Source: UBA2231 sp964415175 (GTDB lineage: Bacteria > Elusimicrobiota > Elusimicrobia > Elusimicrobiales > UBA9959). From it: a stretch of 64,000 nucleotides of DNA. Position numbers and translations under genes: made by a program. The stretch spans positions 1 through 64,000 of the forward strand of contig CAYPYG010000004.1 in NCBI GenBank assembly GCA_964415175.1. Direction: 5' to 3'. The notes under the pieces were generated by a model. The model worked only from the letters and a program-made list of their open reading frames with translations, searched no databases and was not told the origin of the DNA. Numbering within the stretch: the stretch's first letter is position 1; every line of letters starts with the position of its first letter. This document shows, one piece after another, positions 35,953-44,328 of this stretch.

Positions 35953-35958
35953 TATAAT
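35953..35958 (+). promoter_or_regulatory. -10 box for the coiled-coil protein gene
   Basis: TATAAT directly after the hairpin and 37 nt before the ATG, which has GGAGGG (35983-35988) as its ribosome binding site. Confidence 0.55.
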
Positions 35959-35994
35959 TTACTTAAGGGTAAAAAATCCGCAGGAGGGTCATTG

Positions 35995-36660
35995 ATGAGA
36001 AAAGTTCTCTTCGCAGTACCGCTGTTGGCGGCGGTCACGGCCGTTGCCGCAGAGAATCCGACGATGGAGAGCCTGAGAGGCGTCGCTTTCGGCCTTCCCG
36101 CGGCCGAGGCCGTCGTTCCCGCGGTCCCGGCGCCGGCGGCCGTCCAGCGGCCGGTCCAGGTCCCGCAGGACCTTCTCTACAGGTTCCAGCAGTTCCGCAG
36201 CGAGCTCTCGCGCATCGATAACGATACGACCTGGCTGCGCAACGATATCAACCGCCTGGAGTCCGAGGCGAGGCGTATCGAGCAGGGCTCTTCCGCGGCC
36301 TTCTTCTCGAACGACCTGCGCCGCATGAAGTACGATATGGACCGCCGCCGCAACGACCTGCAGAGGCTGGCTTCCGATATCAGGGACCTGCTGAACCGGG
36401 CCGTAAAGGACGACGGTCTCAACCGGCTCGCCCGTGATATCGAGTGGGATGCCCGCGACCTGGACAACCGCTTCCAGTTCGACGTGCTCAACGCCGCGCA
36501 GAGCCTGGAGTCGACCGTGCGGCGCATCGACCCCAAGGTCATCGGTTACGACGCGCAGTGGAACGCCTCGGACCTGACCCGCGCCTGCCGCGACATACAG
36601 TGGAAGACGCGCGACCTGCGCTGGGACGCGCAGGAACTGGTCCGCAAGACGCAGCCCTGA
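35995..36660 (+). CDS. Exported alpha-helical coiled-coil protein
   Basis: A 221-residue protein not recognised by name. It has a signal peptide (VLFAVPLLAAVTAVAAE), an Ala/Pro/Val-rich linker, then about 150 residues of heptad-like helix dense in Arg, Asp and Asn (RIDNDTTWLRNDINRLESEA, DMDRRRNDLQRLASDIRDLL). Tryptophan and aspartate recur at regular intervals (IEWDARDLD, IQWKTRDLRWDAQEL). It is probably a periplasmic structural or adaptor protein. It stands alone between a promoter and an intrinsic terminator. Confidence 0.72.
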   Translation: MRKVLFAVPLLAAVTAVAAENPTMESLRGVAFGLPAAEAVVPAVPAPAAVQRPVQVPQDLLYRFQQFRSELSRIDNDTTWLRNDINRLESEARRIEQGSSAAFFSNDLRRMKYDMDRRRNDLQRLASDIRDLLNRAVKDDGLNRLARDIEWDARDLDNRFQFDVLNAAQSLESTVRRIDPKVIGYDAQWNASDLTRACRDIQWKTRDLRWDAQELVRKTQP

Positions 36661-36682
36661 GCCTCTCTCCGTCGTAAGTGAA

Positions 36683-36711
36683 AAAGCCCCGGCAATCCGC
36701 CGGGGTTTTTT
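36683..36711 (+). terminator. Intrinsic terminator
   Basis: AAAGCCCCGGC and GCCGGGG(TTTTTT) form a stem with a short loop and six T's. Confidence 0.85.
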
Positions 36712-36733
36712 CATTTCCTGGCCGGAGCGGTAT

Positions 36734-36919
36734 CGCCCCCGCGTTCATCGGGAAACAATGGGGGTGGCGGCGGATTCGCGGAGAAAAACCGTCCGGAGCC
36801 GCGAGCTTGCGTAAGCGCGAGCGGCGAGAGTCGGAAGGGCGAGCACGGTGTGCGAGACCCTGTTTTTTCGAAGCGAACCGCCGACAGGACCCCGATAGTT
36901 GTTCGATAAAGCGGGGGCG
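36734..36919 (+). repeat. Dispersed structured element, copy 1 (complete)
   Basis: A 186-bp non-coding element. Its ends are imperfect inverted repeats (CGCCCCCGCGTTCATCG at the left, complement of CGCCCCCGCTTTATCG at the right). It contains several internal hairpins, the last followed by GTTTTTT. About 160 bp is nearly identical to 53527-53685, and the first 31 nt recur at 44274-44304. It could be a small non-autonomous transposable element or a family of structured RNA genes. Confidence 0.75.
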
Positions 36920-36929
36920 GCTGCGGGCG

Positions 36930-37562
36930 TCAATATCCCAGGTCTTCGTTGACGAGCAGGACCTCGATGTCGCTGGCCAGCGGGCGCTTCCAGAGCAGCG
37001 TCACCGCGTTGCAGATGCGCGAGGGGGAGGCGCAGTCCGCGCAGCGCCCGGTCTTCACGCAGGGGTTGTCCTTCTTGAGACGGATATTATTGGCCACCGC
37101 CGCGATATCCCGCGCGCGGCGCAGCCCCGCGGCCTCGTCGGCCGAGAGCTTGTTGGCGCCGGCGATAAGGACTATCTTTTTCGGGCCGTAGATGACGGCC
37201 GCGCCCCGGTTGCCGTAGGCGTCCAGGAAGATCAGCTTGCCGTCCATGGTCACGGCCTGGGGGGAGGCGAAATAGAGATCGGAAGCCTGCGCCCGCAGCC
37301 AGACGGCCCGGCGCTCCTCCGGCGTCATGCCGGGGGAGTGCGTCACTATCTCTTTGCCCGCCGCGCGCAGTTTTGCGGCCAGCCCCAGGTCGCGGGCGGT
37401 CATGCTGCCGCCCATGCCGGCGGAAACCCCGGGCAGGGCGGCGGCATAGGCCGCGGCTTCCTCCCCGGTGTCGAATACTCTGGCCCCGAACCCGTTGGCC
37501 GCGAGCGCGGCCGCCGCCTTCTCCAGTTTTATCCCGTTCATCGCTCTCATATTCGCGTCCAT
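36930..37562 (-). CDS. LUD-domain protein (lactate utilization, LutC/YkgG-like)
   Basis: A 210-residue member of the LUD (DUF162) family: VSAGMGGSMTARDLGL, FASPQAVTMDGKLIFLDAYGN, VIYGPKKIVLIAGANKLS and the cysteine cluster CVKTGRCADCASPSRIC at the C-terminus, which may bind metal. Stand-alone homologues occur widely and their reaction is not defined; LutC itself acts in lactate oxidation. No LutA or LutB partner is nearby. The ATG at 37562 was selected because GGAGG lies 5 nt before it. Confidence 0.85.
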   Translation of the reverse strand: MDANMRAMNGIKLEKAAAALAANGFGARVFDTGEEAAAYAAALPGVSAGMGGSMTARDLGLAAKLRAAGKEIVTHSPGMTPEERRAVWLRAQASDLYFASPQAVTMDGKLIFLDAYGNRGAAVIYGPKKIVLIAGANKLSADEAAGLRRARDIAAVANNIRLKKDNPCVKTGRCADCASPSRICNAVTLLWKRPLASDIEVLLVNEDLGY

Positions 37563-37635
37563 GCACGCCTCCGCTGTATCCAATATCACAGGGTATGTAT
37601 CCGGCCGTCGATTGCCGGGTGTCCTAATGATTCAT

Positions 37636-37641
37636 TATAAT
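37636..37641 (+). promoter_or_regulatory. -10 box for the Fn3-like gene
   Basis: TATAAT ends 7 nt before a GTG start codon, leaving no space for a ribosome binding site. Confidence 0.55.
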
Positions 37642-37648
37642 ATCAATC

Positions 37649-38116
37649 GTGAGCGTCCTGGAAGGCCGGGACGTTCCTTATTCGTTTCGCGGGGGCCATA
37701 TAAGAGCAGCGGTTCGGTATTTCATCCTGACGGCGGCCGCGGTATCCCTCTCCTGGGGGCCGCTCAGCGCCGCCATGCCCTCCAACCCCCGCTTCGTGAA
37801 GGCGTATTCCAACCAGCTCGACGTAGCCTGGGACCTGGCCTCCCCCACGGATTCCCCGTGGGTGGCCATCTCCGCCGATCCGTCGTTCGCGGTCTGGCAC
37901 GCCTCGGCGTCCCATCTTCCCGGCGTCGAGGGGATATCCTTCACCGGTCTCGATCCCGGCACCACCTATTATTTCAAGGTCAAGAACGCGGCCGAGCCCG
38001 ATACGGAATACACCGTCCCCGTCAGTTCCGCCACGGACCCGGTCCCGCCGGCGGCGGTCTCCGTGGCGGCGGGGAGGCCTTCACCGGGCCTCCCCGTTTT
38101 TTTGGGTCCCCTGTAA
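37649..38116 (+). CDS. Exported single fibronectin type III-like domain protein
   Basis: A 155-residue protein. After an N-terminal extension comes a signal-like segment (FILTAAAVSLSWGPLSAA), then one Fn3-like domain (SNQLDVAWDLASP through GLDPGTTYYFKVKNA). The GTG at 37649 is the only near-upstream start and would be leaderless. The last 15 codons contain an intrinsic terminator hairpin and T run (38071-38103) before the TAA. The frame may therefore be the remnant of a longer gene, or its transcripts may end before the stop codon. Function unknown. Confidence 0.6.
   Translation: MSVLEGRDVPYSFRGGHIRAAVRYFILTAAAVSLSWGPLSAAMPSNPRFVKAYSNQLDVAWDLASPTDSPWVAISADPSFAVWHASASHLPGVEGISFTGLDPGTTYYFKVKNAAEPDTEYTVPVSSATDPVPPAAVSVAAGRPSPGLPVFLGPL
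38071..38103 (+). terminator. Intrinsic terminator inside the end of the Fn3-like gene
   Basis: GGGGAGGCC and GGCCTCCCC pair across a 7-nt loop; one G, then seven T's, follow. It precedes the stop codon of the 37649 gene by about 11 nt. Confidence 0.8.
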
Positions 38117-38127
38117 CAATTCCGTCA

Positions 38128-38155
38128 TTGAAAAGCACTTCGCGTAGTGTATACT
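38128..38155 (+). promoter_or_regulatory. Sigma70-type promoter of the PorV-like gene
   Basis: TTGAAA (38128-38133) and TATACT (38150-38155), 16 nt apart. The start codon is 47 nt downstream. Confidence 0.6.
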
Positions 38156-38202
38156 ATATTCGCACTGAAGCGGCCGGCCGCAGCCGGTCCGCCAGCGCTT
38201 TT

Positions 38203-39243
38203 ATGGGAAGATCCCCGTATACGGTACGACCGCTGCTCCTCTCCTACGTTCTGGCCGTTTGGGCGGCCGGCCCCGTCATGGGCGCGGGGTCGCCGGGGCT
38301 TACCGGCGCCAATTTCCTGAAGATCCCGGTGGCGGCCCTGCCCACCGCTCTGGGCGAAAGTTATACGGCCCTTATCGGTCCCGATTCGGCCCTTTACAAC
38401 CCCGGCGCGCTGGGCCTGCTGGGGTACTCCTCGTTCTCCGGGACCCACAATACTTACGTGGCGGGGATAACGCAGGAATACGCCGCGCTGGCCGTCCGCA
38501 CCCGCTACGGGACGGCCGGGCTCACTTTTTCCTCTCTTTCGAGCGGCAAGATAACCGCCTACGATTCCGAAGACCAGACGATCGGGGATACTGACACCTC
38601 CCACCGCATGGTCGGCCTTACCATCGCCCGCTCCTGGCCCGATTTCCCGGAAGACATCGGCATGATTGACCCGATGATAATCCCGCCGAGCTGGACCCGC
38701 GTTCCGCCGGTCATCGACTACCGCCCCAAGGCCTACCGTTTCTCGGCGGGCGCGACCATCAAGCGCGTGATGGAGGAACTGGACGGTCTATCTTCGGCGG
38801 CGTGGGCGGTCGACGCGGGAGCGATGCTCGTGCTGCCCGGCCGGGTGCAGTTCGGGGCCTCCGCGCTCAACCTGGGAGGGAAACAGGATTTCTATTCCGA
38901 GGCGGCGCCTCTCCCCAGGTCCTACCGTTTCGGTATCGCCAAGGATTTCCGCACGATAAAGGACCTCATAGTCTTCACGGTCTCGGCGGACGCCGCGAAG
39001 TATTCCGACACCGACCTTTACTATTCCTTCGGCGTGGAAACGGATTTTCTGCGATTCCTCCAGCTCAGGGCCGGGTACAGGGGGCTGGAGAGCGCCGGCT
39101 CCCGCGGCACGGTCGGGTTCGGTCTGAACTTCGACAAGTTTACCGAAGGGGATTTTCTCAAAGGCGTCCGGGTCGACTACGCGCATATCAGTTACGGGCC
39201 CCTGGGCGCCACCAACCGGATAGGCATGCAGGCCGTCTGGTGA
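38203..39243 (+). CDS. PorV/PorQ-family outer-membrane beta-barrel protein
   Basis: A 346-residue protein with a signal peptide ending near GPVMGA. The conserved beginning of PorV/UPF0164 proteins follows (GANFLKIPVAALPTALGESYTAL, with DSALYNPGALGLL). Alternating hydrophobic and polar strands run to a terminal aromatic pair (MQAVW), as expected for outer-membrane barrels. In Bacteroidetes PorV works with type IX secretion. Here no other secretion gene is nearby, so it should be read as a structural homologue. The ATG has no strong ribosome site. Confidence 0.82.
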   Translation: MGRSPYTVRPLLLSYVLAVWAAGPVMGAGSPGLTGANFLKIPVAALPTALGESYTALIGPDSALYNPGALGLLGYSSFSGTHNTYVAGITQEYAALAVRTRYGTAGLTFSSLSSGKITAYDSEDQTIGDTDTSHRMVGLTIARSWPDFPEDIGMIDPMIIPPSWTRVPPVIDYRPKAYRFSAGATIKRVMEELDGLSSAAWAVDAGAMLVLPGRVQFGASALNLGGKQDFYSEAAPLPRSYRFGIAKDFRTIKDLIVFTVSADAAKYSDTDLYYSFGVETDFLRFLQLRAGYRGLESAGSRGTVGFGLNFDKFTEGDFLKGVRVDYAHISYGPLGATNRIGMQAVW

Positions 39244-39282
39244 TCCCCCGGTACCGCCGCTTTTCCCCTGTTCCGTCATTAT

Positions 39283-39291
39283 TGCTATAAT
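39283..39291 (+). promoter_or_regulatory. Extended -10 box of the prenyl synthase-dxs operon
   Basis: TGC-TATAAT, ending 10 nt before the ATG. A matching -35 box is not obvious, as is usual for extended -10 promoters. Confidence 0.6.
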
Positions 39292-39301
39292 TTTTCTTCG
39301 C

Positions 39302-40210
39302 ATGGATATATCGCGCTATATCGCGGAGCGGGCCGGGCTCGCCGACAGAGCCCTGTCCTCGGCCGTCAAGTCGCTCCCTTTCGTCCATCCCCCGCTGCGG
39401 AAGGCCATGCTCTATCCGCTCGCCGCCGGCGGCAAGCGCATACGTCCGGTGCTGCTGGGCGCCGCCTACGAGATGTACGGCGGGAGTTTCCGCGAAGTCC
39501 TGCCGGCCGCCTGCGCGCTGGAAATGGTCCATACCTACTCGCTGGTGCACGACGACCTGCCGGCCATGGACGACGACGACCTGCGGCGCGGCAAACCGAC
39601 CTGCCACAGGGTCTTCGGCGAGGCCGGGGCCATACTGGCCGGGGACGCCCTGCTGACCAGCGCCTTCACCGTGCTGGCCTCCTGCCGGTCGCGCGGAATA
39701 CCCGCCGACCGCGTGCTAAAGGCCGTTTCCGTCCTGGCCGCCCGCGCGGGGGCTTCCGGCATGGTGGCCGGCCAGTCGGCGGATCTGGAGGCGGAGGGCT
39801 TCCTGTCGAAAAAAGGCGTTCCGCGCGCCAGGGCTTCCGCGCTGCTGCGGTACATCCACCTCCATAAGACGGCCGACCTGATAGCGGCCCCGCTCGAGAT
39901 GGGCGCCGCGCTGGCCGGCGCGCCGGACCGCGAATGCCGGGCGCTTTCGGAATTCGGCGTAAGGCTGGGACTGGTCTTCCAGGCCGCGGACGACATACTC
40001 GACGTGGCCGGCGACAAGAGGAAACTGGGGAAAAGCGGCAGCGACGCCCGGAACAGGAAACTGACTTACGTCTCCCTCTACGGGTTGGAAGGGGCGCGCC
40101 GCAGGCTGCGCTCGCTGACCATGGGCGCCAAAGCCGCCCTGAAGCCGTTCGGCGGCAGGGCCGGGGTGTTCCTCGCGCTGACGGATTTTTTCGCGGAACG
40201 AGACAGATGA
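39302..40210 (+). CDS. ispA: Polyprenyl (farnesyl/geranylgeranyl) diphosphate synthase
   Basis: A 302-residue trans-isoprenyl diphosphate synthase. The first aspartate-rich motif is DDLPAMDDDDLRRGKPT and the second is FQAADDILDVAGD, each binding Mg and diphosphate. GGKRIRPVLL near the N-terminus holds the isopentenyl diphosphate-binding basic residues. The product length depends on residues before the first motif (MVHTYSLVHDD), and farnesyl or geranylgeranyl diphosphate is most likely. The stop overlaps the dxs start, giving a compact MEP-pathway operon. The start is nearly leaderless. Confidence 0.9.
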   Translation: MDISRYIAERAGLADRALSSAVKSLPFVHPPLRKAMLYPLAAGGKRIRPVLLGAAYEMYGGSFREVLPAACALEMVHTYSLVHDDLPAMDDDDLRRGKPTCHRVFGEAGAILAGDALLTSAFTVLASCRSRGIPADRVLKAVSVLAARAGASGMVAGQSADLEAEGFLSKKGVPRARASALLRYIHLHKTADLIAAPLEMGAALAGAPDRECRALSEFGVRLGLVFQAADDILDVAGDKRKLGKSGSDARNRKLTYVSLYGLEGARRRLRSLTMGAKAALKPFGGRAGVFLALTDFFAERDR

Positions 40211-42138
40211 GCGGAGAGGGGGAGATGGAATTCCTGTCCAAGATACGCGGTCCCAAGGACCTGAAGAAACTGCCCGTGGAGCATCTGGCGAAGGTGGCCG
40301 CCGAGGTGCGCTCGCTGATGCTGCGGGGCGTCAGCCGCACGGGCGGCCACCTGGCTTCCAGCCTGGGAGCCGCCGATCTCATAACGGCGCTGCATTACGT
40401 TTACGAGAGTCCCGAGGACAAGATCGTCTTCGATACCGGGCATCAGGCCTATGCCCACAAGATACTTACGGGCCGCGCCGGCGCTTTCTCCACCATTCGC
40501 CAGAAAGGGGGGCTTTCCGGCTTCCTCAAGCGCCACGAATCGGAGCACGACGCTTTCGGCGCCGGCCACGCTTCGACCGCTCTTTCCGCCGCCGCCGGCC
40601 TGGCGGTGGCCCGCGACCATAACAGGGAGGATTTCAAGGTCGTCGCCGTGGTGGCCGACGGCTGCATGACCGGAGGCATGGCCTGGGAGGCCATGCAGAA
40701 CATCGGGCAGGCGGGCACGGACATGCTGGTCGTCCTCAACGACAACCAGATGTTCATCAGCCGCCGCGTCGGGCAGTTCGGCAAGATCCTGACCAAACTG
40801 CTGACGCTGGGCACGGTGCGCGACGCCGGCAAGAAGGCCGAGCTGTTCCTGAACCGCTTCCAGTTCTGGGGCAAGAAGATGCTGCGCATAGCCAAGCGGG
40901 CCCGCGTGCTGTTCTTCCCCGGCATGATCTTCGAGGAGATGGGCTTCTCCTATTTCGGACCCGTCGACGGCCACAATATCCACGAACTGGTCGAGGTGCT
41001 GGGCTATCTCAAGGAGCTCAAGGGACCGGTCCTGCTGCACGTAGTCACCAAGAAGGGCAAGGGTTACGAGCCGGCCGAGGACCAGCCCATAGATTTCCAC
41101 GGAACGGGCTGTTTCGACGTCGAGACGGGGCTGGCCAGCGGCGGGAAGGACCGCTCCGGCGTGCCGACCTACACGCGGGTCTTCTCCGACACGCTGCTGC
41201 GCCTAGCGAAGGAGGACCGCCGCATCACGGCCATAACGGCGGCCATGCCGGAGGGCACCGGACTGGACGCCTTCCGCGACAAATACCCGCGCCGCTATTA
41301 CGATGTCGGAATAGCCGAGGAGCACGCCGTGACCTTCGCGGCCGGCATGGCCTGCGAGGGGCTCAAGCCCGTCGTGGCCATCTACTCCTCCTTCATGCAG
41401 CGCTCCTTCGACCAGGTCATGCACGACATCGCACTGCAGAAGCTGCCGGTCGTCATCGCCATGGACCGCGCGGGCATAGTCGGCGAGGACGGTCCCACCC
41501 ATCACGGGGTCTTCGACCTGGGACTTTTCCGCATGCTGCCGGGCGTGACCGTCATGGCCTCCGCCGACGAGAACGAGCTGCAGCATATGCTCAAGACCGC
41601 CCTGCATCTCAACGCGCCGGTAGTGCTGCGCTATCCGCGCGGCAAGGCCGCGGGCGTGCCGCTGGACCCGGAGCCCGGGATACTGGAGACGGGCAAGGCG
41701 CGCATCCTGCGGCGCGGCAGGGATGTTTCCATACTGGCCGTCGGCAACCGCGTTCATCCCGCCGTGCGCGCGGCCGAGCTGCTGGCGGAGAAGGGCGTGG
41801 ACGCCGGCGTGGCCGATATGCGGTTCATAAAGCCGCTCGACGAGGCCTGCGTGCGGGAGATGCTGGAATGCTCGGGCGGCCGCCTGCTGACCGTGGAGGA
41901 CAATGCCCTGGCCACGGGCTTCGGGTCGTCCGTGCTGGAATATCTCAACGCCGCCGGCCTGCGCGCCGACGTGCTGCGCCTGGGCATCCCCGACCGGTAC
42001 GTGGAGCACGGGCGGCCGGAAGAGCTTTACGCCGAACTGAAGATCGATCCCGCCGGCATCGCCGCCGAAGCCGCCGGCTGGCTGCGGAAAGAACGCGCGG
42101 CCGTCCTACAGCCTGACGACAAGGAGACAACACCGTGA
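40207..42138 (+). CDS. dxs: 1-deoxy-D-xylulose-5-phosphate synthase
   Basis: Dxs (643 residues) condenses pyruvate and glyceraldehyde 3-phosphate with thiamine diphosphate, the first MEP step. It has TGHQAYAHKILTGR (about residue 78), the cofactor motif with the unusual start ADG rather than GDG (VADGCMTGGMAWEAMQN, about 150), FGPVDGHNI (about 252), the catalytic-glutamate segment AEEHAVTFAAGMA (about 371) and DGPTHHGVFD. Start 40207 overlaps the upstream stop as ATGA; a second in-frame ATG at 40225 is possible. GTGA couples it to the LOG gene. Confidence 0.93.
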   Translation: MSGEGEMEFLSKIRGPKDLKKLPVEHLAKVAAEVRSLMLRGVSRTGGHLASSLGAADLITALHYVYESPEDKIVFDTGHQAYAHKILTGRAGAFSTIRQKGGLSGFLKRHESEHDAFGAGHASTALSAAAGLAVARDHNREDFKVVAVVADGCMTGGMAWEAMQNIGQAGTDMLVVLNDNQMFISRRVGQFGKILTKLLTLGTVRDAGKKAELFLNRFQFWGKKMLRIAKRARVLFFPGMIFEEMGFSYFGPVDGHNIHELVEVLGYLKELKGPVLLHVVTKKGKGYEPAEDQPIDFHGTGCFDVETGLASGGKDRSGVPTYTRVFSDTLLRLAKEDRRITAITAAMPEGTGLDAFRDKYPRRYYDVGIAEEHAVTFAAGMACEGLKPVVAIYSSFMQRSFDQVMHDIALQKLPVVIAMDRAGIVGEDGPTHHGVFDLGLFRMLPGVTVMASADENELQHMLKTALHLNAPVVLRYPRGKAAGVPLDPEPGILETGKARILRRGRDVSILAVGNRVHPAVRAAELLAEKGVDAGVADMRFIKPLDEACVREMLECSGGRLLTVEDNALATGFGSSVLEYLNAAGLRADVLRLGIPDRYVEHGRPEELYAELKIDPAGIAAEAAGWLRKERAAVLQPDDKETTP

Positions 42139-42986
42139 AGCCTAAACTCATGAAACAGGTCCTGGCGCTGCGCCGGGCCAAGTCCTACCGCCGGGCCTAT
42201 AACGACGCGGAATTCCTCAGCAGGCCGGAGAACCGGCCCATAAGGCTGCAGCTCGAACTGCTCAAGCCCGAGACCGTGCTGGCCGAGCACGGAGTGAAGA
42301 CCACCGTAGTGGTCTTCGGCAGCGCCCGCACCATGCCGCTCGAAGAGTCCAAGGCGAGGGTCGAGAAACTGGCCTCGGCGCTCCGCAGGGACCGCGGCAA
42401 CAAGGACCTCAAGTCCCGCCTGGCGGTGGCCCGCCGCCTTCTCCGCTCGGCGAAGTATTACGAGGAGGCCCGCAGGTTCTCGGCCCTCGTCGCCCGCAAC
42501 GGCAATATCGGTTCGGCGCACTTCATCACGGTCACCGGCGGCGGCCCCGGCATCATGGAAGCGGCCAACCGCGGCGCCTGGGAGAGCGGCGCGAAGAGCA
42601 TAGGCCTCAATATCACGCTGCCCTGCGAGCAGGGGCCCAACCCCTATGTGTCGCCCGAGTTCTGTTTCCGCTTCCATTATTTCGCGATACGCAAGATGCA
42701 TTTCGTCATGCGCGCCCGCGCCCTGGTCGCGTTCCCCGGCGGCTTCGGCACGATGGACGAGCTCTTCGAGGTGCTGACGCTGGTGCAGACCGGCAAGAAG
42801 CGCCACCTCCCCATCGTACTGATGGGCCGCGGGTACTGGAAGGACATCATCAACTTCCGCAACATGGCCAAGTGGGGCTATATCTCCTACGAGGACCTGG
42901 ACCTCTTCCATTTCGCCGACACGGCGGAGGAGGCGTGGGAGATCATCGAGAAGTTCTACAGGGAGAACCCGCAGGAACTGGAGTAG
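42135..42986 (+). CDS. LOG family / TIGR00730 Rossmann-fold protein
   Basis: A 283-residue member of the LOG (lysine decarboxylase-like) family that, where characterised, cleaves ribose 5-phosphate from N6-substituted AMP or other nucleotides. The diagnostic PGGFGTMDELFEVLT motif is present, with VTGGGPGIMEAANRGA before it. The N-terminal extension (about 90 residues) and segment VVVFGSARTMP fit the larger bacterial subgroup. The GTG start lies inside the dxs stop. It ends 6 nt before amrS. Confidence 0.88.
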   Translation: MKPKLMKQVLALRRAKSYRRAYNDAEFLSRPENRPIRLQLELLKPETVLAEHGVKTTVVVFGSARTMPLEESKARVEKLASALRRDRGNKDLKSRLAVARRLLRSAKYYEEARRFSALVARNGNIGSAHFITVTGGGPGIMEAANRGAWESGAKSIGLNITLPCEQGPNPYVSPEFCFRFHYFAIRKMHFVMRARALVAFPGGFGTMDELFEVLTLVQTGKKRHLPIVLMGRGYWKDIINFRNMAKWGYISYEDLDLFHFADTAEEAWEIIEKFYRENPQELE

Positions 42987-42992
42987 ATCCCG

Positions 42993-44213
42993 ATGAGACC
43001 CCTCCCGACGGCCGCCGCGCTGGCCATGCTCGCCCTGAGCCTGGCCTTCGCGGCGGCCGTCGCCAAGTATCCTCCGCCCGCCACGGTCTCCTCGCTGGTC
43101 CCGGCGGAGAACCGCTGGGTGCGCGAGGGCAGTTTCTACCGCCGCTCCTGCAACGGCGCCCAGTGCAATCTCTGCCCTTTCAACTGTTTCCTGCCGGAAG
43201 GCGCGCGCGGGATCTGCAAGGTCAGGCTGAACCACGGCGGCAAGGTGCGCACCGTCGTCTACGGCAAGGCCGTTTCGGCCCACCTGGACCCGATAGAGAA
43301 AAAACCCGTCTTCCACCTGCTGCCGGGAAGCCTCATCTATTCGATAGCGGCTCCGGGCTGCAATCTCAAATGCGCCGGCTGCCAGAACTGGGAGATCTCG
43401 CAGATCTGGCCCGAGCAGGCGCCCCCGTCCGTGCCCGTCCCGACGGGGCTGGAGGTGCTGCGGGACCCGGGCACCGGCCTGCTCTACGGCCGGGTGAAGA
43501 CCGCCGACCGCGGCTTCCTCTCTCCTTCGGAGATAGTCGCCAACGCCCTGGCCACCGGCTGCAGGTCCATCGCCTACACTTACTCCGAGCCGGTGGTGTT
43601 CTACGAATACATGCGCGATACCGCGGAGCTGGCCAGGAAAAAAGGCCTGAAGAACGTCATGGTCAGCGCGGGCTACATCAACCGGGAGCCCCTGCTCGAG
43701 CTGCTGCCTTACTTCGACGTGGTAAAGATAGACCTGAAAGGCTTTTCGGAAGGTTTCTCCCGTTCCTATTCCGGCGGGGGACTGGAGCCGGTGAAGCGCA
43801 CGCTGCTGGCGCTCAAAGAGAAGGGGAAACCGTTCGAGATAGTCAACCTCGTGGTCCCTTCGCTGAACGATTCCCCGGAAGACCTTTCCGCGCTGGCCGC
43901 CTGGGTTAAAAAAGACCTCGGCCCCGGCTCCCCGCTTTTTTTTTCGAAATTCACGCCTAATTACCGCCTGCGCAACCTGGAGCCGACGCCCGAGCGGACC
44001 ATAAGCGAGGCCCGGCGGACGGCGATGAAGGCGGGGCTGAGGTACGTGTACGCCGGGAACCTCCCCGGCCACGAGGGGGAGACGACCTATTGCCCCGAAT
44101 GCGGGCGGCCGCTGGTGGTGCGGCGCGGCTACGCGGTCGTTCAGGACCTGCTGACGCCCGGCGGCGGCCGCTGCCCCTACGACGGGACCCGCGTCCCGGG
44201 CGTCTGGAAATAG
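42993..44213 (+). CDS. amrS: AmmeMemoRadiSam system radical SAM enzyme with N-terminal export/anchor segment
   Basis: A 406-residue radical SAM protein related to pyruvate formate-lyase activating enzymes. An auxiliary cysteine set (GAQCNLCPFNCFLPEGARGIC) precedes the SAM cluster motif APGCNLKCAGCQNW. Later come TYSEPVVFYEYM and the C-terminal CPECGRPLVV, a possible zinc site. Residues 5-25 are hydrophobic (TAAALAMLALSLAFAAAVA) and resemble a signal or anchor, unusual for a cytoplasmic cofactor enzyme. It adjoins the fused Memo-AMMECR1 gene, the canonical partners of this uncharacterised trio. Function unknown. Confidence 0.88.
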   Translation: MRPLPTAAALAMLALSLAFAAAVAKYPPPATVSSLVPAENRWVREGSFYRRSCNGAQCNLCPFNCFLPEGARGICKVRLNHGGKVRTVVYGKAVSAHLDPIEKKPVFHLLPGSLIYSIAAPGCNLKCAGCQNWEISQIWPEQAPPSVPVPTGLEVLRDPGTGLLYGRVKTADRGFLSPSEIVANALATGCRSIAYTYSEPVVFYEYMRDTAELARKKGLKNVMVSAGYINREPLLELLPYFDVVKIDLKGFSEGFSRSYSGGGLEPVKRTLLALKEKGKPFEIVNLVVPSLNDSPEDLSALAAWVKKDLGPGSPLFFSKFTPNYRLRNLEPTPERTISEARRTAMKAGLRYVYAGNLPGHEGETTYCPECGRPLVVRRGYAVVQDLLTPGGGRCPYDGTRVPGVWK

Positions 44214-44273
44214 CAGTGAGTTCAGGGAAAACTCTGCCGGGCGCCGCCTCCCCCGGCTGTCTCTTAATGGAGT

Positions 44274-44304
44274 CCCCGCGTTCATCGGGAAACAATGGGG
44301 GTGG
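44274..44304 (+). repeat. Fragment of dispersed structured element (copy 3, 31 nt)
   Basis: The 31 nt starting CCCCGCGTTCATCGGG match the left end of copy 1 exactly and then diverge. It lies between amrS and the Memo-AMMECR1 gene, just ahead of that gene's ribosome binding site. Confidence 0.65.
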
Positions 44305-44328
44305 ACGGGGAGCCAGGGAGGTTACACT

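Noticed and set aside
36734..36919. CRISPR array
   Set aside because: The repeats in the window are either dispersed single copies or a 208-bp tandem unit. None has short direct repeats with unique spacers, and no cas gene is present.
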